Positions 17,881 to 26,879 of a DNA stretch of 64,000 bases are shown in pieces; the first letter of the stretch is position 1, and each line of letters opens with the position of its first letter. The translations under genes were made by a program, and so were the position numbers. The stretch is from Lachnoclostridium sp. UBA903 (GTDB lineage Bacteria > Bacillota > Clostridia > Lachnospirales > Lachnospiraceae), in contig DBEP01000009.1 of assembly GCA_002294045.1 (NCBI GenBank), positions 96,857 to 160,856 on the forward strand. The letters run 5' to 3'. The notes below the pieces were generated by a model, which was given only the letters and a program-made list of their open reading frames with translations, did not search any database and had not been told where the DNA came from.

Positions 17881-19242
17881 ATGAAGAAAAAAAGACTTAT
17901 AGCTCTGCTGACAGCAGGAATTCTGGCAATATCCTTGTTGTCAGGATGCGGGAACCGGGGAGCATCTTCAGGTTCTGAATCTGAAGCAGATGGCAAGGCA
18001 GGAACCACAGTAAACGGGGATGAATCAAAGGATTCACCTGGCGCAGAGCTGATTGTTTCATGGTGGGGAAATCAGACAAGAAATGAAAGAACACAGCAGG
18101 TAATGGACTTATATACTCAGAATAATCCGGAAGTAACATTTGACGGGCAGTTTGCGGAATGGGCCGATTACTGGAACAAATTATCAACTGCATCGGCAGG
18201 ACATACACTTCCTGATGTTGTTCAGATGGATTATAAATACCTTGAACAGTATGTAAGCAATAATCTGCTTGAAGATTTAACGCCTTATATTGAGAAAGGC
18301 ATTCTTGATGTATCGGAAATTGATGAAAATATTTTAAATTCCGGAAAAGTTAATGACGGGCTTTATGCTATTCCCATCGGAGTGAATGCCCCTGCCTTAA
18401 TGTACAACAAGACCTTGCTGGACCAGAACAGTATTATAATCAAAGATAATTTGTCGATAAATGAATTTACGGAACTTTGTAAAGAAATCTATGATAAAAC
18501 AGGTTATAAAACAGGCATAGCATATGGGGACGGGGATATCTTCATTGAATATACGATGAGATCTCTTGGAGCCGTTCTTTATGAAAAAGATAAGCTTGGA
18601 GCTACACAGGAACAGCTGCAGAAGTTCTTTGAAATTTATGAGAATGGTATATCGGAAGGCTGGATGTGTGATCCGAGTATTTATACGGAAAGAACGATAG
18701 GAACCCCCGAACAGATGCCATTGGTTTATGGTTCCAGCCCTGAAACAATGAGCTGGTGTGCATTCTCTTACTCCAACGCATTAACGGCACTTCAGAATGC
18801 AGCACCGGAAGGCACGGAAATTGAGATGAGTACATGGCCGGCTGATGATGAAGAGGCAGCTAATTATCTTAAGCCAGGTATGTTTTTCTCTGTGACGGTT
18901 GACAGCAAAAATCCCGAAGCCGCAGTAAAATTTATTAATTACTGGACCAATGATGTGGCAGCAAATGAGATACTTTTAGGAGAAAGAGGTGTTCCGGCAT
19001 CAGCGGAAGTATCGGAGGCTATTATGGGTAAGCTGGATGAAAGTAATCTGAAAATCATAAGATATATCAATTATGTTGTTACGCCGACCAGTTCGGTAAT
19101 TAATCCTCCGGCTCCGGAAGGCTCTGCAGAGGTTTCAAAGTTAGTGGATCAGTTAGTTGAGAGTGTCTGCTATAAACAGACGACAGCTAAGGATGCGGCT
19201 GCCGAACTATATCAAAAAGGTAATGCAATGCTGGCAGAATGA
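17881..19242 (+). CDS. Sugar ABC transporter substrate-binding lipoprotein
   Basis: A 453-residue family-1 extracellular solute-binding protein. The lipoprotein signal peptide MKKKRLIALLTAGILAISLL ends at the lipobox LSGC (Cys23), and a Gly/Ser/Asp-rich tether follows. Typical segments are LIVSWWGNQTRNERTQQVMD, HTLPDVVQMDYKYLEQYV and GLYAIPIGVNAPALMYNK. It starts after AAAGGAGGTTTACA. Two permease genes follow without their own ATPase, as is usual where a shared MsmK-type ATPase is used. The GH105 and YesMN genes point to rhamnogalacturonan oligosaccharides as ligand. Confidence 0.92.
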   Translation: MKKKRLIALLTAGILAISLLSGCGNRGASSGSESEADGKAGTTVNGDESKDSPGAELIVSWWGNQTRNERTQQVMDLYTQNNPEVTFDGQFAEWADYWNKLSTASAGHTLPDVVQMDYKYLEQYVSNNLLEDLTPYIEKGILDVSEIDENILNSGKVNDGLYAIPIGVNAPALMYNKTLLDQNSIIIKDNLSINEFTELCKEIYDKTGYKTGIAYGDGDIFIEYTMRSLGAVLYEKDKLGATQEQLQKFFEIYENGISEGWMCDPSIYTERTIGTPEQMPLVYGSSPETMSWCAFSYSNALTALQNAAPEGTEIEMSTWPADDEEAANYLKPGMFFSVTVDSKNPEAAVKFINYWTNDVAANEILLGERGVPASAEVSEAIMGKLDESNLKIIRYINYVVTPTSSVINPPAPEGSAEVSKLVDQLVESVCYKQTTAKDAAAELYQKGNAMLAE

Positions 19243-19261
19243 TTTGCTTAAAAGATGTAAT

Positions 19262-19343
19262 CGGAGGCTGTTGTTAAATAGTCAATTTACTGAACTTGTG
19301 TCTGGAACACAGTCTATATATTTTGAATTTTCAACGGCCTCCG
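19262..19343. repeat. R3 repeat hairpin between binding protein and permease genes
   Basis: CGGAGGCTGTTG pairs with CAACGGCCTCCG across a loop starting TAAATAGTCAATTTACTGAA, the shared phrase of family R3. It lies inside the transport operon and could lower downstream expression relative to the binding protein gene. Confidence 0.6.
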
Positions 19344-19378
19344 GCTGATAATACTAAATGCAGGAAGAAGATATCCGA

Positions 19379-20284
19379 ATGAAAAAAAATAAATTTAATT
19401 TAAATCATTTCTTAAATCAGGAAAATACAGCCGGCGTTATTTTTTCATTGCCGTTTATTATAGGTTTCTTACTATTTTTACTTGTACCGATGGCGATTTC
19501 CCTTTACTATTCCTTTTGTGATTATAATATTCTTTCGCCGCCGACTTTTGTGGGATTAAAGAATTATATCAAGATGTTTCATGACGAGACTTTTTTTAAG
19601 ACAATAGGGGTTACATTTTATTTTGCATTTGTTTCGGTTCCGTTAAGATTGGTTTTTGCATTAATTGTTGCCTTAATCCTCTTTAAATCAACAAAAGCAA
19701 CCGGGTTTTACCGTGCAATTTATTATCTGCCGTCCATTATCGGCGGATCGGTAGCGGTATCTATTCTTTGGAAAAGAATGTTTGCCATTGATGGTGTTAT
19801 TAATAGATTACTGGGTGCAATGGGATTGCCGTCAGCCTTTTCGTGGCTGGGAGATATACGTACGGCAATATGGACATTAATTATATTGGCAGTATGGCAA
19901 TTTGGTTCTTCCATGCTGATTTTCTTATCGTCCTTAAAACAGATTCCAACAACTCTTTATGAGGCTTCAACCGTAGATGGAGCGGGTAAAATAAAACGAT
20001 TTTTCCATATTACGTTACCGCTGTTAACCCCAACAATCTTTTTTAACCTGGTTATGCAGATGATTAATGGGTTTTTAGCTTTTACCCAGTGCTATATTAT
20101 CACCCAGGGAAAGCCCATGAATTCAACCTTGTTTTATACCGTGTATATGTACCAGCAGTCTTTTGAATATTATAACACAGGGTATGGCGCAGCTCTTGCA
20201 TGGATTATGCTGGCAATTGTCGGTTTGGTTACCCTGGTAATATTCGGAACAAAGAAATTCTGGGTATATGAAGGAGGTTTATAA
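19379..20284 (+). CDS. Sugar ABC transporter permease (MalF/UgpA type)
   Basis: A 301-residue inner-membrane permease with about six TM helices (first at 25-50 of the product) and the EAA loop EASTVDGAGKIKRFFHITLPLLTP that contacts the ATPase. I prefer the ATG at 19379, which follows AGGAAGAAG by a normal spacing; an ATG at 19358 is in frame but has no ribosome site. It is the partner of the permease at 20287. Confidence 0.92.
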   Translation: MKKNKFNLNHFLNQENTAGVIFSLPFIIGFLLFLLVPMAISLYYSFCDYNILSPPTFVGLKNYIKMFHDETFFKTIGVTFYFAFVSVPLRLVFALIVALILFKSTKATGFYRAIYYLPSIIGGSVAVSILWKRMFAIDGVINRLLGAMGLPSAFSWLGDIRTAIWTLIILAVWQFGSSMLIFLSSLKQIPTTLYEASTVDGAGKIKRFFHITLPLLTPTIFFNLVMQMINGFLAFTQCYIITQGKPMNSTLFYTVYMYQQSFEYYNTGYGAALAWIMLAIVGLVTLVIFGTKKFWVYEGGL

Positions 20285-20286
20285 CC

Positions 20287-21132
20287 ATGAAAGGAAAAAG
20301 AGTGGCAGGTACCGCTTTTTACCATGTATTTGTGTGCGGAATCGGACTTATTATGATGTATCCGTTGGTTTGGATGGTTATGAGCTCTCTCAAAGATACA
20401 AAAACTATTTTTACTACGGCAAACCAGCTTATACCGCAGCAATTTACGTTACAGAATTATATCAACGGCTGGAAAGGCTTTGGGAAAGTTTCTTTTGGAG
20501 TATTCTTTGCCAATTCTTTGTTTATCTCAGTTACCGCAACAGTTGGAACGGTTATCTCTTCAGCTCTTGTGGCATATGGTATTGCAAGGTTTAAATTTAA
20601 AGGCCGCAGAATTTTGTTTGTTTCCATGCTGGCTACTATGATGCTGCCGGCGCAGGTGCTGATGATTCCGCAGTATCTTTGGTACCAGAAACTAGGCTGG
20701 GTCGGCTCCTATTTGCCGCTGATTGTTCCGTACTATTTTGCAATACAGGGGTTTTTTGTTTATCTGATGATAAATTTTATTAACGGACTTCCGTTAGAAC
20801 TGGATGAAGCGGCAAAAATTGACGGATGTTCCTACTATGCTATTTTTAAAAAAATTATAATGCCTTTAATTACTCCTGCTTTGATTACGGCAGGTATCTT
20901 CTCCTTCATGTGGAGATGGGATGATTTTCTTTCGGCTTTATTATATGTTAATGAATCGAGAAGGTACCCGGTCAGTCTGGCTCTGAAACTGTTTAGTGAT
21001 CCGGGTTCCTCATCCGATTACGGAGCAATGTTTGCAATGGCATCACTCTCTGTACTGCCTGCCGTATTAATATTTATATTTTTACAAAAATATCTTGTGG
21101 AGGGAATCTCTACTTCAGGATTGAAAGGATGA
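20287..21132 (+). CDS. Sugar ABC transporter permease (MalG/UgpE type)
   Basis: A 281-residue permease with six predicted TM helices and the EAA loop LDEAAKIDGCSYYAIFKKIIMPLITPA. It ends VEGISTSGLKG, as the MalG family does. It starts three bases after the upstream permease stop with GAAGGAGG upstream, so the two are translated together. No ATPase gene is in the cluster. Confidence 0.93.
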   Translation: MKGKRVAGTAFYHVFVCGIGLIMMYPLVWMVMSSLKDTKTIFTTANQLIPQQFTLQNYINGWKGFGKVSFGVFFANSLFISVTATVGTVISSALVAYGIARFKFKGRRILFVSMLATMMLPAQVLMIPQYLWYQKLGWVGSYLPLIVPYYFAIQGFFVYLMINFINGLPLELDEAAKIDGCSYYAIFKKIIMPLITPALITAGIFSFMWRWDDFLSALLYVNESRRYPVSLALKLFSDPGSSSDYGAMFAMASLSVLPAVLIFIFLQKYLVEGISTSGLKG

Positions 21133-21141
21133 TACAGTATA

Positions 21142-22203
21142 ATGGAAAAAATGAAAGCGGTTGTTACTTATGCACCAAATGATATACGTTATGAAGAATA
21201 TCCCAAACCGGAATGCGGAGCGGGTGAAGTTGTTCTTAAAGTAAAAGGCTGCGGTATTTGCGCAGGCGATATAAAAGCATACCACGGCGGAATCCGTATT
21301 TGGGGAACGTCGGAAGAAAACAGGTACATAGAGCCTCCATGCATTCCGGGACATGAGTTTTACGGGGAAATAGTTGAAACAGGTGAAGGGGTTACGGACT
21401 TTGGGATCGGAGATACTATCTGTGCCGAGCAGATTGTTCCATGCGGTGAATGTGAATTTTGTAAAAATGGTACTTACTGGATGTGTAAACGTTCGGCAGT
21501 ATTCGGATTTAAAAAATATGCGAATGGCGGATTTGCCGAATATATCCGAATCCCGAAGACTGCAGTCAAACATAAAATCCCGAAATCTTTTACACAGGAG
21601 CAGAGTATTTTAATTGAGCCGATTGCCTGCGGTATGCATGCGCTGGAACAGGCCAATATCAAACATGAGGATGTGGTTGTAATAGCAGGATTAGGAGCCA
21701 TTGGTCTTTCCATGTGCAATATTGCAAATCTGGCATTGCCTAAAATGGTAATTGGAATAGAGGTAAAAGAAAATCGGATAGCCATGGCAAAAGAATTTGG
21801 GGCAGATGTTATATTAAATCCAAAGAATCAGAATGTTACCGAAGAAATCCTGAAATTAACCGACGGATTAGGATGTGATGTTTATATTGAAGCTTCCGGA
21901 AATGTAAACAGCGCAAATCAGGGATTAGAGTTATTAAAAAACCATGGCAGATATGTTCAAATGGGGGTGCTCGGCGATTTAGTAACAGCCGACTGGAATA
22001 TGATAGGGGACGGAAAAGAGTTAACCATTATAGGCTCTCATTTGTCAGCCAGGGTATACCCGGCTGTGATTCGGGGAATTGAAAAAGGGCTTATTAAAAC
22101 TGACGGGCTTATTTCACATAAGTTTAAATTAGCTGAAGTGCATAAAGCATATCAGACTGCTGAAAGTGACCCGGCCGCTATAAAGGTCATGCTGGAACCC
22201 TGA
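21142..22203 (+). CDS. Zinc-dependent alcohol/polyol dehydrogenase
   Basis: A 353-residue medium-chain dehydrogenase. Its N-terminal GroES-like domain holds the catalytic zinc residues KGCGICAGDIKAYHGG and GHEFYGEIVETG, and the structural zinc cysteines are CGECEFCKNGTYWMC. The NAD(P) fold is VVIAGLGAIGLSMCNIA. It lies 9 bases after the permease gene and is probably co-transcribed. It may oxidise a sugar or sugar acid released from the imported oligosaccharide; the substrate cannot be read from sequence. Confidence 0.88.
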   Translation: MEKMKAVVTYAPNDIRYEEYPKPECGAGEVVLKVKGCGICAGDIKAYHGGIRIWGTSEENRYIEPPCIPGHEFYGEIVETGEGVTDFGIGDTICAEQIVPCGECEFCKNGTYWMCKRSAVFGFKKYANGGFAEYIRIPKTAVKHKIPKSFTQEQSILIEPIACGMHALEQANIKHEDVVVIAGLGAIGLSMCNIANLALPKMVIGIEVKENRIAMAKEFGADVILNPKNQNVTEEILKLTDGLGCDVYIEASGNVNSANQGLELLKNHGRYVQMGVLGDLVTADWNMIGDGKELTIIGSHLSARVYPAVIRGIEKGLIKTDGLISHKFKLAEVHKAYQTAESDPAAIKVMLEP

Positions 22204-22225
22204 TATTAAAATAGGATTGTCTTAA

Positions 22226-22272
22226 ATATAAAGCATATCTGCTGTTACTGCGGCGGATATGCTTTTTCATTT
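22226..22272 (+). terminator. Terminator of the transport operon
   Basis: AAGCATATCTGC pairs with GCGGATATGCTT (one G-U pair) and is followed by TTTCATTT. It ends the operon at 17881-22203. The next 200 bases are AT-rich with no gene. Confidence 0.7.
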
Positions 22273-22481
22273 AATATAGGGAAATTGTTCCATCTTAAGA
22301 TTCAGAAACAAGAGCAGTCATAGGATTGGACGATAATTTACTTGATTAGTTATAAAATTTTGTAATATATTTAAAAAGATTTGCAATTTGTTTAAGTTGG
22401 TTTGTAACATTTTTATGCATATTTATAGTAATATTGATGAATTTTATTCTATTTTAGGACGATTTATCGATATTTTTACAA

Positions 22482-22539
22482 AAAAATCAAGTCATTAAAA
22501 TTTTAATGACTTGATTTTTAAATTATACTATGCTATAAT
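22482..22539 (+). promoter_or_regulatory. Promoter with a 38-bp perfect palindrome at the -35 box
   Basis: TTGATT (22511-22516), a 17-base spacer, then TATAAT (22534-22539), upstream of the wall hydrolase gene. The -35 hexamer lies in the right arm of a perfect palindrome (22482-22519) centred on AAAATTTT with arms containing TCAAGTCATT. It may be an operator covering the promoter, or the terminator of an upstream transcript. Confidence 0.6.
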
Positions 22540-22658
22540 TGTTACATAATTATTAAATGATTATTACCTTATCTTAACACATGTTCGAAATTTGTAATAA
22601 TTAAATAGTTATAATTAGGAATGACTTAGTAGATTTAAGCCATTAAAAGGAGACTATT

Positions 22659-23444
22659 ATGAAATTCAGAAAGTTACTATTGTGTATGCTTGCGGGAATT
22701 ACTTTAACAGGATTTGTAAAGATATACACATATGCAGCAGAAGAAGATAATATTGTTACAGAAGATACTGCAGTTCAAGATACTACGGCAAAAGCATCCG
22801 GGGACGGTACGGCTGTCACCGGTAATGATACAGTAAATAATACGGATTCCGTAACGGATGGTGAAAGCACCGATGATGTTACGGAAGATACAACGAAAGA
22901 AGATGCTGCTGCAAAAGAAGCGGAAGAGGCTAAAAAGGCAGCGGAAGAAAAAGCAGCAAAAGAAAAAGCAGCAAAAGAAGCAGCGGAGAAGGCAGCCGCA
23001 GAAAAGGCTGCAGCGGAGAAGAAAGCGGCAGAAGCCAAAAAAGCAAAAGTTACTTATTCCAAAGCGGATTTAAGATTATTATCCGCACTAATATATTGTG
23101 AAGCCAACGGAGAATCCTATAACGGCAAACTTGCTGTTGGTATTGTGGTAATGAACAGAAAGAGAGCCAGTGCATTTCCGGATACAATAAAGGGAGTTAT
23201 TTATCAGAAGTACCAGTTTGGACCTGCATCCAACGGAGCTTTAAGCAAAGCGCTGAAACGGTATGATCAGGGCAAATTTACTTCTGCATCGGAGAAGGAG
23301 TGCATAAAAGCAGCGAAAGCGGCTTTAAGCGGAACTACCACTATAACCGTGAAAGGTACTAAGAAGAGCTTTAGTAAGTTTTTATATTTTAGCGGTAAAT
23401 TAAAAGGGAAGACATTCAGCTTAGGAAATCACGAATTTAAATAA
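22659..23444 (+). CDS. Cell wall hydrolase (SleB-like catalytic domain)
   Basis: A 261-residue secreted protein. A signal peptide (about 1-26, ending TYAAEED) is followed by a Thr/Asp-rich stretch, a long Ala-Glu-Lys-rich helical linker (about 85-130), and a C-terminal Hydrolase_2/SleB-type domain (about 135-261). The domain has DLRLLSALIYCEANGESYNGKLAVGIVVMNR and the catalytic Glu in the CEANGES segment, then YQKYQFGPAS. Such enzymes cut peptidoglycan in spore cortex or vegetative wall. The linker could cross the wall. The start follows AAAAGGAGACTATT. Confidence 0.88.
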   Translation: MKFRKLLLCMLAGITLTGFVKIYTYAAEEDNIVTEDTAVQDTTAKASGDGTAVTGNDTVNNTDSVTDGESTDDVTEDTTKEDAAAKEAEEAKKAAEEKAAKEKAAKEAAEKAAAEKAAAEKKAAEAKKAKVTYSKADLRLLSALIYCEANGESYNGKLAVGIVVMNRKRASAFPDTIKGVIYQKYQFGPASNGALSKALKRYDQGKFTSASEKECIKAAKAALSGTTTITVKGTKKSFSKFLYFSGKLKGKTFSLGNHEFK

Positions 23445-23447
23445 GAT

Positions 23448-23492
23448 ACAATACGGCTGTTGAAACTTATGTTTTCAACGGCTGTTTTTCTG
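23448..23492. terminator. Terminator between wall hydrolase and telA
   Basis: CGGCTGTTGAAA pairs with TTTTCAACGGCTG, and TTTTTCTG follows. It separates the convergent wall hydrolase and telA genes. Confidence 0.65.
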
Positions 23493-23623
23493 TAACAGGG
23501 AATGTCCATTGCAGAAAAACAGAATGCAAATCGGCGCAGCCACCGCTGCGCCGTTGAAAGTTTTACCTGCATTTTGAAAGAATTCCTGTGAGAAAGCCCG
23601 AAGTTGAGCCGGATCCGGTGTAG

Positions 23624-24757
23624 TTATCCTCTCATATTTAAAAGCTTCTGTTTCAGCTCGTTTTCAATTCGGTTTAATTCTGCTTCCGCTTCCTGCCTCT
23701 TTTGGCGGCCTTCGGTCTGAATACGCATTACCTCATCCAGAGTAGAGATTAAAGATTCATTCGTAATGCGCAGGGTTTCCAAATCCACAATACCCCGTTC
23801 CGATTCCTTTGCTGTTTCAATGGTTGCCATTTTAAGGGTGGAAGCATTTTTCTTTAATAATTCATTGGTCATATCGGTTACTTCCCGCTGGGCTTTTGCA
23901 GCCTGTCCGGAATGAGCGACGCCAAGTGCGAGAACCATCTGGCCTTTCCAAAGAGGAATTGTATTAACAATGGTAGATTGTATTTTCTCGGCCATCATAG
24001 TATCGTTCCCCTGAACCAGACGTATTTGAGGCGCCATCTGAATAGAAATCATTCTGGTTAATTCCAAATCATGAATTTTCTTCTCAAAACGGTTTATGAC
24101 GGCCGCAAGGTCATTGACGGCCTGTGCGTCTTCCGGAAGTCCGCTTTTATTGGACTTTTCGATTAATTCGGGCAACACCTCGTTCTGAACTGCAGCCAGC
24201 TTCTTTTTGCCTGCCAGGATATACATGGAAAGCTCTTTGAAATAGGTTCTGTTTAAATCGTACATTTTGTCCAGCATAGCGATATCTTTTAATAATTGCA
24301 TCTGATGGGTTTCGAGTACCTGGCAGATTTTATTCACATTTACCTCTGCTTTATCGTATTTGGCTTTCATGGCGGTAAGCCTGTTGGAAGTTTTCTTGAA
24401 TAAACCCAGGAACCCTTTTTCATCCGTGTCGTTATCGAAGTTCTTTAGTTCCAATACAACGGAAGAGAGCATCTCACCTATCTCGCCTAAATCTTTTGTC
24501 CTCACGTTATTCAGGGCGGATTCCGAAAAATCGGCTATCTTTTTTTGGGCTCCTACTCCGTATTGGAGAATCAGGTTTGACTGACTGAGATCTATTTTTT
24601 CAGCAAAATCATTCACCATCTTTTTTTCTTCCGGAGAAAGGCTGGTTTCGTCAAATTCCACAACCTCCGGTTTAGGGGCTTCCTGTTTTATCACATCCTG
24701 TCCGGCCGTATCCTCGCCGAAAGGATCAAAGGTTAGAGTTGGCATTTCGTTATTCAT
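23624..24757 (-). CDS. telA: TelA-family toxic anion resistance protein
   Basis: A 377-residue, largely helical cytoplasmic protein of the TelA/KlaA family. Recognisable segments are FDETSLSPEEKKMVNDFAEKI, GLFKKTSNRLTAMKAKYDKAE, LELTRMISIQMAPQIRLVQ and IPLWKGQMVLALGV. The family is named for tellurite resistance, but in Firmicutes its role is more likely in envelope stress. It starts 19 bases after the xpaC-like gene with TAGGAGGATATGATTC, forming a two-gene operon as in many Firmicutes. Confidence 0.93.
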   Translation of the reverse strand: MNNEMPTLTFDPFGEDTAGQDVIKQEAPKPEVVEFDETSLSPEEKKMVNDFAEKIDLSQSNLILQYGVGAQKKIADFSESALNNVRTKDLGEIGEMLSSVVLELKNFDNDTDEKGFLGLFKKTSNRLTAMKAKYDKAEVNVNKICQVLETHQMQLLKDIAMLDKMYDLNRTYFKELSMYILAGKKKLAAVQNEVLPELIEKSNKSGLPEDAQAVNDLAAVINRFEKKIHDLELTRMISIQMAPQIRLVQGNDTMMAEKIQSTIVNTIPLWKGQMVLALGVAHSGQAAKAQREVTDMTNELLKKNASTLKMATIETAKESERGIVDLETLRITNESLISTLDEVMRIQTEGRQKRQEAEAELNRIENELKQKLLNMRG

Positions 24758-24776
24758 GAATCATATCCTCCTATGG

Positions 24777-26099
24777 TTAATTCGATTTAAAATCTTCTTT
24801 GGTCAGTCCTTCTTGTGCCAGTATGGTTTCCAACACGGATATATCCGTCGAAACATCCATTGCGGCGTCTTCGAAAAGGCTGTCCAATAACCTTTCAAAT
24901 GCATAATTGATGGTATCTAAGGTTGCTTCAATTTCATTTTTAGCCCCGGTAATATTTTCGCCCTGTACGGACTGATTGTCAAATTCCCTGTATGCGCTTA
25001 CTAGTTTTAATGTGGTAGGAAGATAATATTCCATAAACTTCTGAATCTCCGGGAGCTGGCCCGGATGGAGTTCCACGTATCTGAAAATTTTACCGGTGAC
25101 TTCTTCCAAACGGTCCAGTTTTCTGGAAATATCTTCTCCCGAAATCGCATCATTGGCTTCCCTGATTTGACGGATGTATGCCCGGCCGTTTTCTACGACG
25201 TTTCTTAATTCTGTTTCCATGGAGCTGCCTGCGGCTGAATTCTGTGAACCTTCCTGATTATTTGCCTGATCTTCATCCCTCCTGTTTTTATCCTGCTCCT
25301 CAAAATTTTTCATGCGTATGTTTTTCTGGAGTTCCAAATACTGCTGATAGCTTTCCCGATTCAACATCAGGCAGGTTTCCTGCTCGTCAATACGGCCTTC
25401 GGGAAACATTCCGAGAGAAATCATTTTACGTAAATCCTTTAATACGTATTTTTTACTTAAGCCAACATTAGCTGACAATTCTTTAACGGTATAGTAACCC
25501 CGGTTCCGGAATATTCCCAGATACCGGCGGAACCTTCGTATCCTTTTTCTTATCTTTGTTCCCTTTGCTGTCATGAGTATGCTGGCACAAAATAAAGGCA
25601 GCAGGCTAAGAGCAATTGTTCCAAAAAAATCAAGCCTTCCGGATAATTGACCGATTAAAGCTAAGACAAATACGGCAATTCCGGTCAATCCTGCGCCTAT
25701 GCTTCCGAAAATGGTAAGCAATATCCCCGATATTCTTCCTACCGGGACATAAGGAAAGCTGGTTTTTTCCTTATTGTATTGCTGTAAGGATTCTTTCGGG
25801 TTATATCCGGCAGCATAGGGAGGCGCCTGGGAGTTTCCTTGCTGCCCTCTGCTGCGGTTCTGCCGGCCGGACTGCTCATAGTTCGGTTCCCTCCTGCGCC
25901 ATTGCCGGTTGTACCTGCTGCCGTTTTGTCCTTGTCTGTTCCCGTAACCGGTACCCAAGGCGCTTTTTGCTTCTTCCAGCGCATCTTTAACCGTATTTTC
26001 TATATCTTTGTTCAATTGCCGAAAATTCATGGTATTCACTGCATTTTGGACAATATCCTTAATTTCATTTCCTAAATCTGAAAAGTTCCGTCTATCCAT
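24777..26099 (-). CDS. XpaC-family membrane protein (5-bromo-4-chloroindolyl phosphate hydrolysis protein)
   Basis: A 440-residue protein. The N-terminal 110 residues are polar and rich in Arg, Gln and Gly. Two hydrophobic helices follow (about 122-180; SGILLTIFGSIGAGLTGIAV and FGTIALSLLPLFCASILMTA), then a winged-helix-like segment (YYTVKELSANVGLSKKYVLKDLRKMI, about 197-225) and the helical XpaC domain. Pairing with telA supports the call. The name comes from an old screen; the true function is unknown. The start follows CGGAGGAATTAAC. Confidence 0.88.
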   Translation of the reverse strand: MDRRNFSDLGNEIKDIVQNAVNTMNFRQLNKDIENTVKDALEEAKSALGTGYGNRQGQNGSRYNRQWRRREPNYEQSGRQNRSRGQQGNSQAPPYAAGYNPKESLQQYNKEKTSFPYVPVGRISGILLTIFGSIGAGLTGIAVFVLALIGQLSGRLDFFGTIALSLLPLFCASILMTAKGTKIRKRIRRFRRYLGIFRNRGYYTVKELSANVGLSKKYVLKDLRKMISLGMFPEGRIDEQETCLMLNRESYQQYLELQKNIRMKNFEEQDKNRRDEDQANNQEGSQNSAAGSSMETELRNVVENGRAYIRQIREANDAISGEDISRKLDRLEEVTGKIFRYVELHPGQLPEIQKFMEYYLPTTLKLVSAYREFDNQSVQGENITGAKNEIEATLDTINYAFERLLDSLFEDAAMDVSTDISVLETILAQEGLTKEDFKSN

Positions 26100-26298
26100 G
26101 TTAATTCCTCCGCTATATCTCTATAAATATAACTAGTCTTATTATATCTTATTCTATCGGAATTGACAATTTTAAATATAAAATTAATGTTACTTTAATA
26201 TTTTTTTTACATGGATGACTTAATTTAACTGCAATGGCCATTCGTTTATAAAGTACCTGAAAAACGGGGGTAAACACAGGCCGGGAAAAAATTACGAA

Positions 26299-26327
26299 TT
26301 GACTTATTTATTTTGTTATGTTAGGAT
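26299..26327 (+). promoter_or_regulatory. Promoter upstream of the ABC-F leader region
   Basis: TTGACT (26299-26304), a 17-base spacer and TAGGAT (26322-26327). Transcription would start near 26334 and run through the small ORF at 26429, the terminator at 26637, and then the ABC-F gene. Confidence 0.55.
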
Positions 26328-26428
26328 TATTGTGAACTGATTAAGCAATTATAATACTATAAGAGAAATCAACCGGTATGTTGTATCATATTGTTATAGT
26401 TATCATATAAAGAAAGCAGGCGGATAAA

Positions 26429-26569
26429 ATGATGATTTTAAAGAATAAAGATTACAGGTTAAATACTTCTTTTGAATTTGAAAGCTGTTTTTTCGTTATG
26501 CCGGATTACGTACAGGATATCTCATTTAATGGCCTGCCAAGGCTATTTACAGGAGGTTTTGTGCCGTAA
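26429..26569 (+). CDS. Small ORF of 46 codons, unknown
   Basis: Begins MMILKNKDYRLNTSFEFESC and ends RLFTGGFVP. It has a weak purine-rich site (AGCAGGCGG) upstream and lies between a promoter and a terminator. I do not recognise it. It could be a remnant of a decayed gene or a leader ORF of the ABC-F transcript. Coding status is uncertain. Confidence 0.3.
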   Translation: MMILKNKDYRLNTSFEFESCFFVMPDYVQDISFNGLPRLFTGGFVP

Positions 26570-26636
26570 TCTTAAACTTAAAAAACAACGGACGGAATAA
26601 TGTTTTGCTGCCCGGGATTTATGAGTTGATTAAGGA

Positions 26637-26666
26637 TAAACACTTTCATTAGGAAGTGTTTTTTTT
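26637..26666 (+). terminator. Intrinsic terminator upstream of the ABC-F gene
   Basis: AAACACTTTC-ATTA-GGAAGTGTTT followed by a run of T. It sits about 160 bases before the ABC-F gene in the same direction, a position that would suit attenuation; alternatively it simply ends the small ORF transcript. Confidence 0.75.
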
Positions 26667-26782
26667 TATCTCATAGGAAAGTTCGTCCTATGAGATAAGA
26701 ACCCTTCGGATGCGCATGACGCGCCAAGGAAATTTGTCACTGAAGTGACAGCGCTTCAGCGCTAGAGTCTGGCAGGCCAGAC
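26667..26782 (+). repeat. Post-terminator multi-hairpin element (family R5), copy 1
   Basis: Starts in the T-tract of the preceding terminator with ATCTCATAGGA...TCCTATGAGAT (26667-26695), then the shared phrase GATGCGCATGACGC, then three small hairpins in a row with four-base loops: TGTCAC-TGAA-GTGACA (26735-26750), AGCGC-TTCA-GCGCT (26750-26763), GTCTGG-CAGG-CCAGAC (26767-26782). A second copy with the same order but different stem sequences lies at 37326-37440. Confidence 0.65.
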
Positions 26783-26823
26783 AGGGCAGAAGCTTTGTCT
26801 TTGTTCACACAGGAGGTGAAAGC

Positions 26824-26847
26824 ATGAATTCAAAACTTTTATTGTAA
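26824..26847 (+). CDS. Leader peptide MNSKLLL of the ABC-F gene
   Basis: A seven-codon ORF (M-N-S-K-L-L-L-stop) directly behind a near-perfect ribosome site, CAGGAGGTGAAAGC. Its stop overlaps an in-frame ATG of the ABC-F reading frame (TAATG at 26845-26849). Short leader peptides of this kind commonly control ABC-F resistance genes by ribosome stalling. No start other than that of this peptide uses the strong site, so its translation is well supported. Confidence 0.6.
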   Translation: MNSKLLL

Positions 26848-26879
26848 TGGACATAATAAATAACAGAAGGAAGGATTTT

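Noticed and set aside
22775..23038. Minus-strand frame rich in Ala/Ser/Phe opposite the wall hydrolase
   Set aside because: It is the complement of the Ala-Glu-Lys linker codons of the plus-strand gene; repetitive composition keeps it open. No ribosome site.
24360..24584. Plus-strand frames opposite telA and xpaC
   Set aside because: They lie wholly within well-supported minus-strand genes and have no ribosome sites or recognisable domains.
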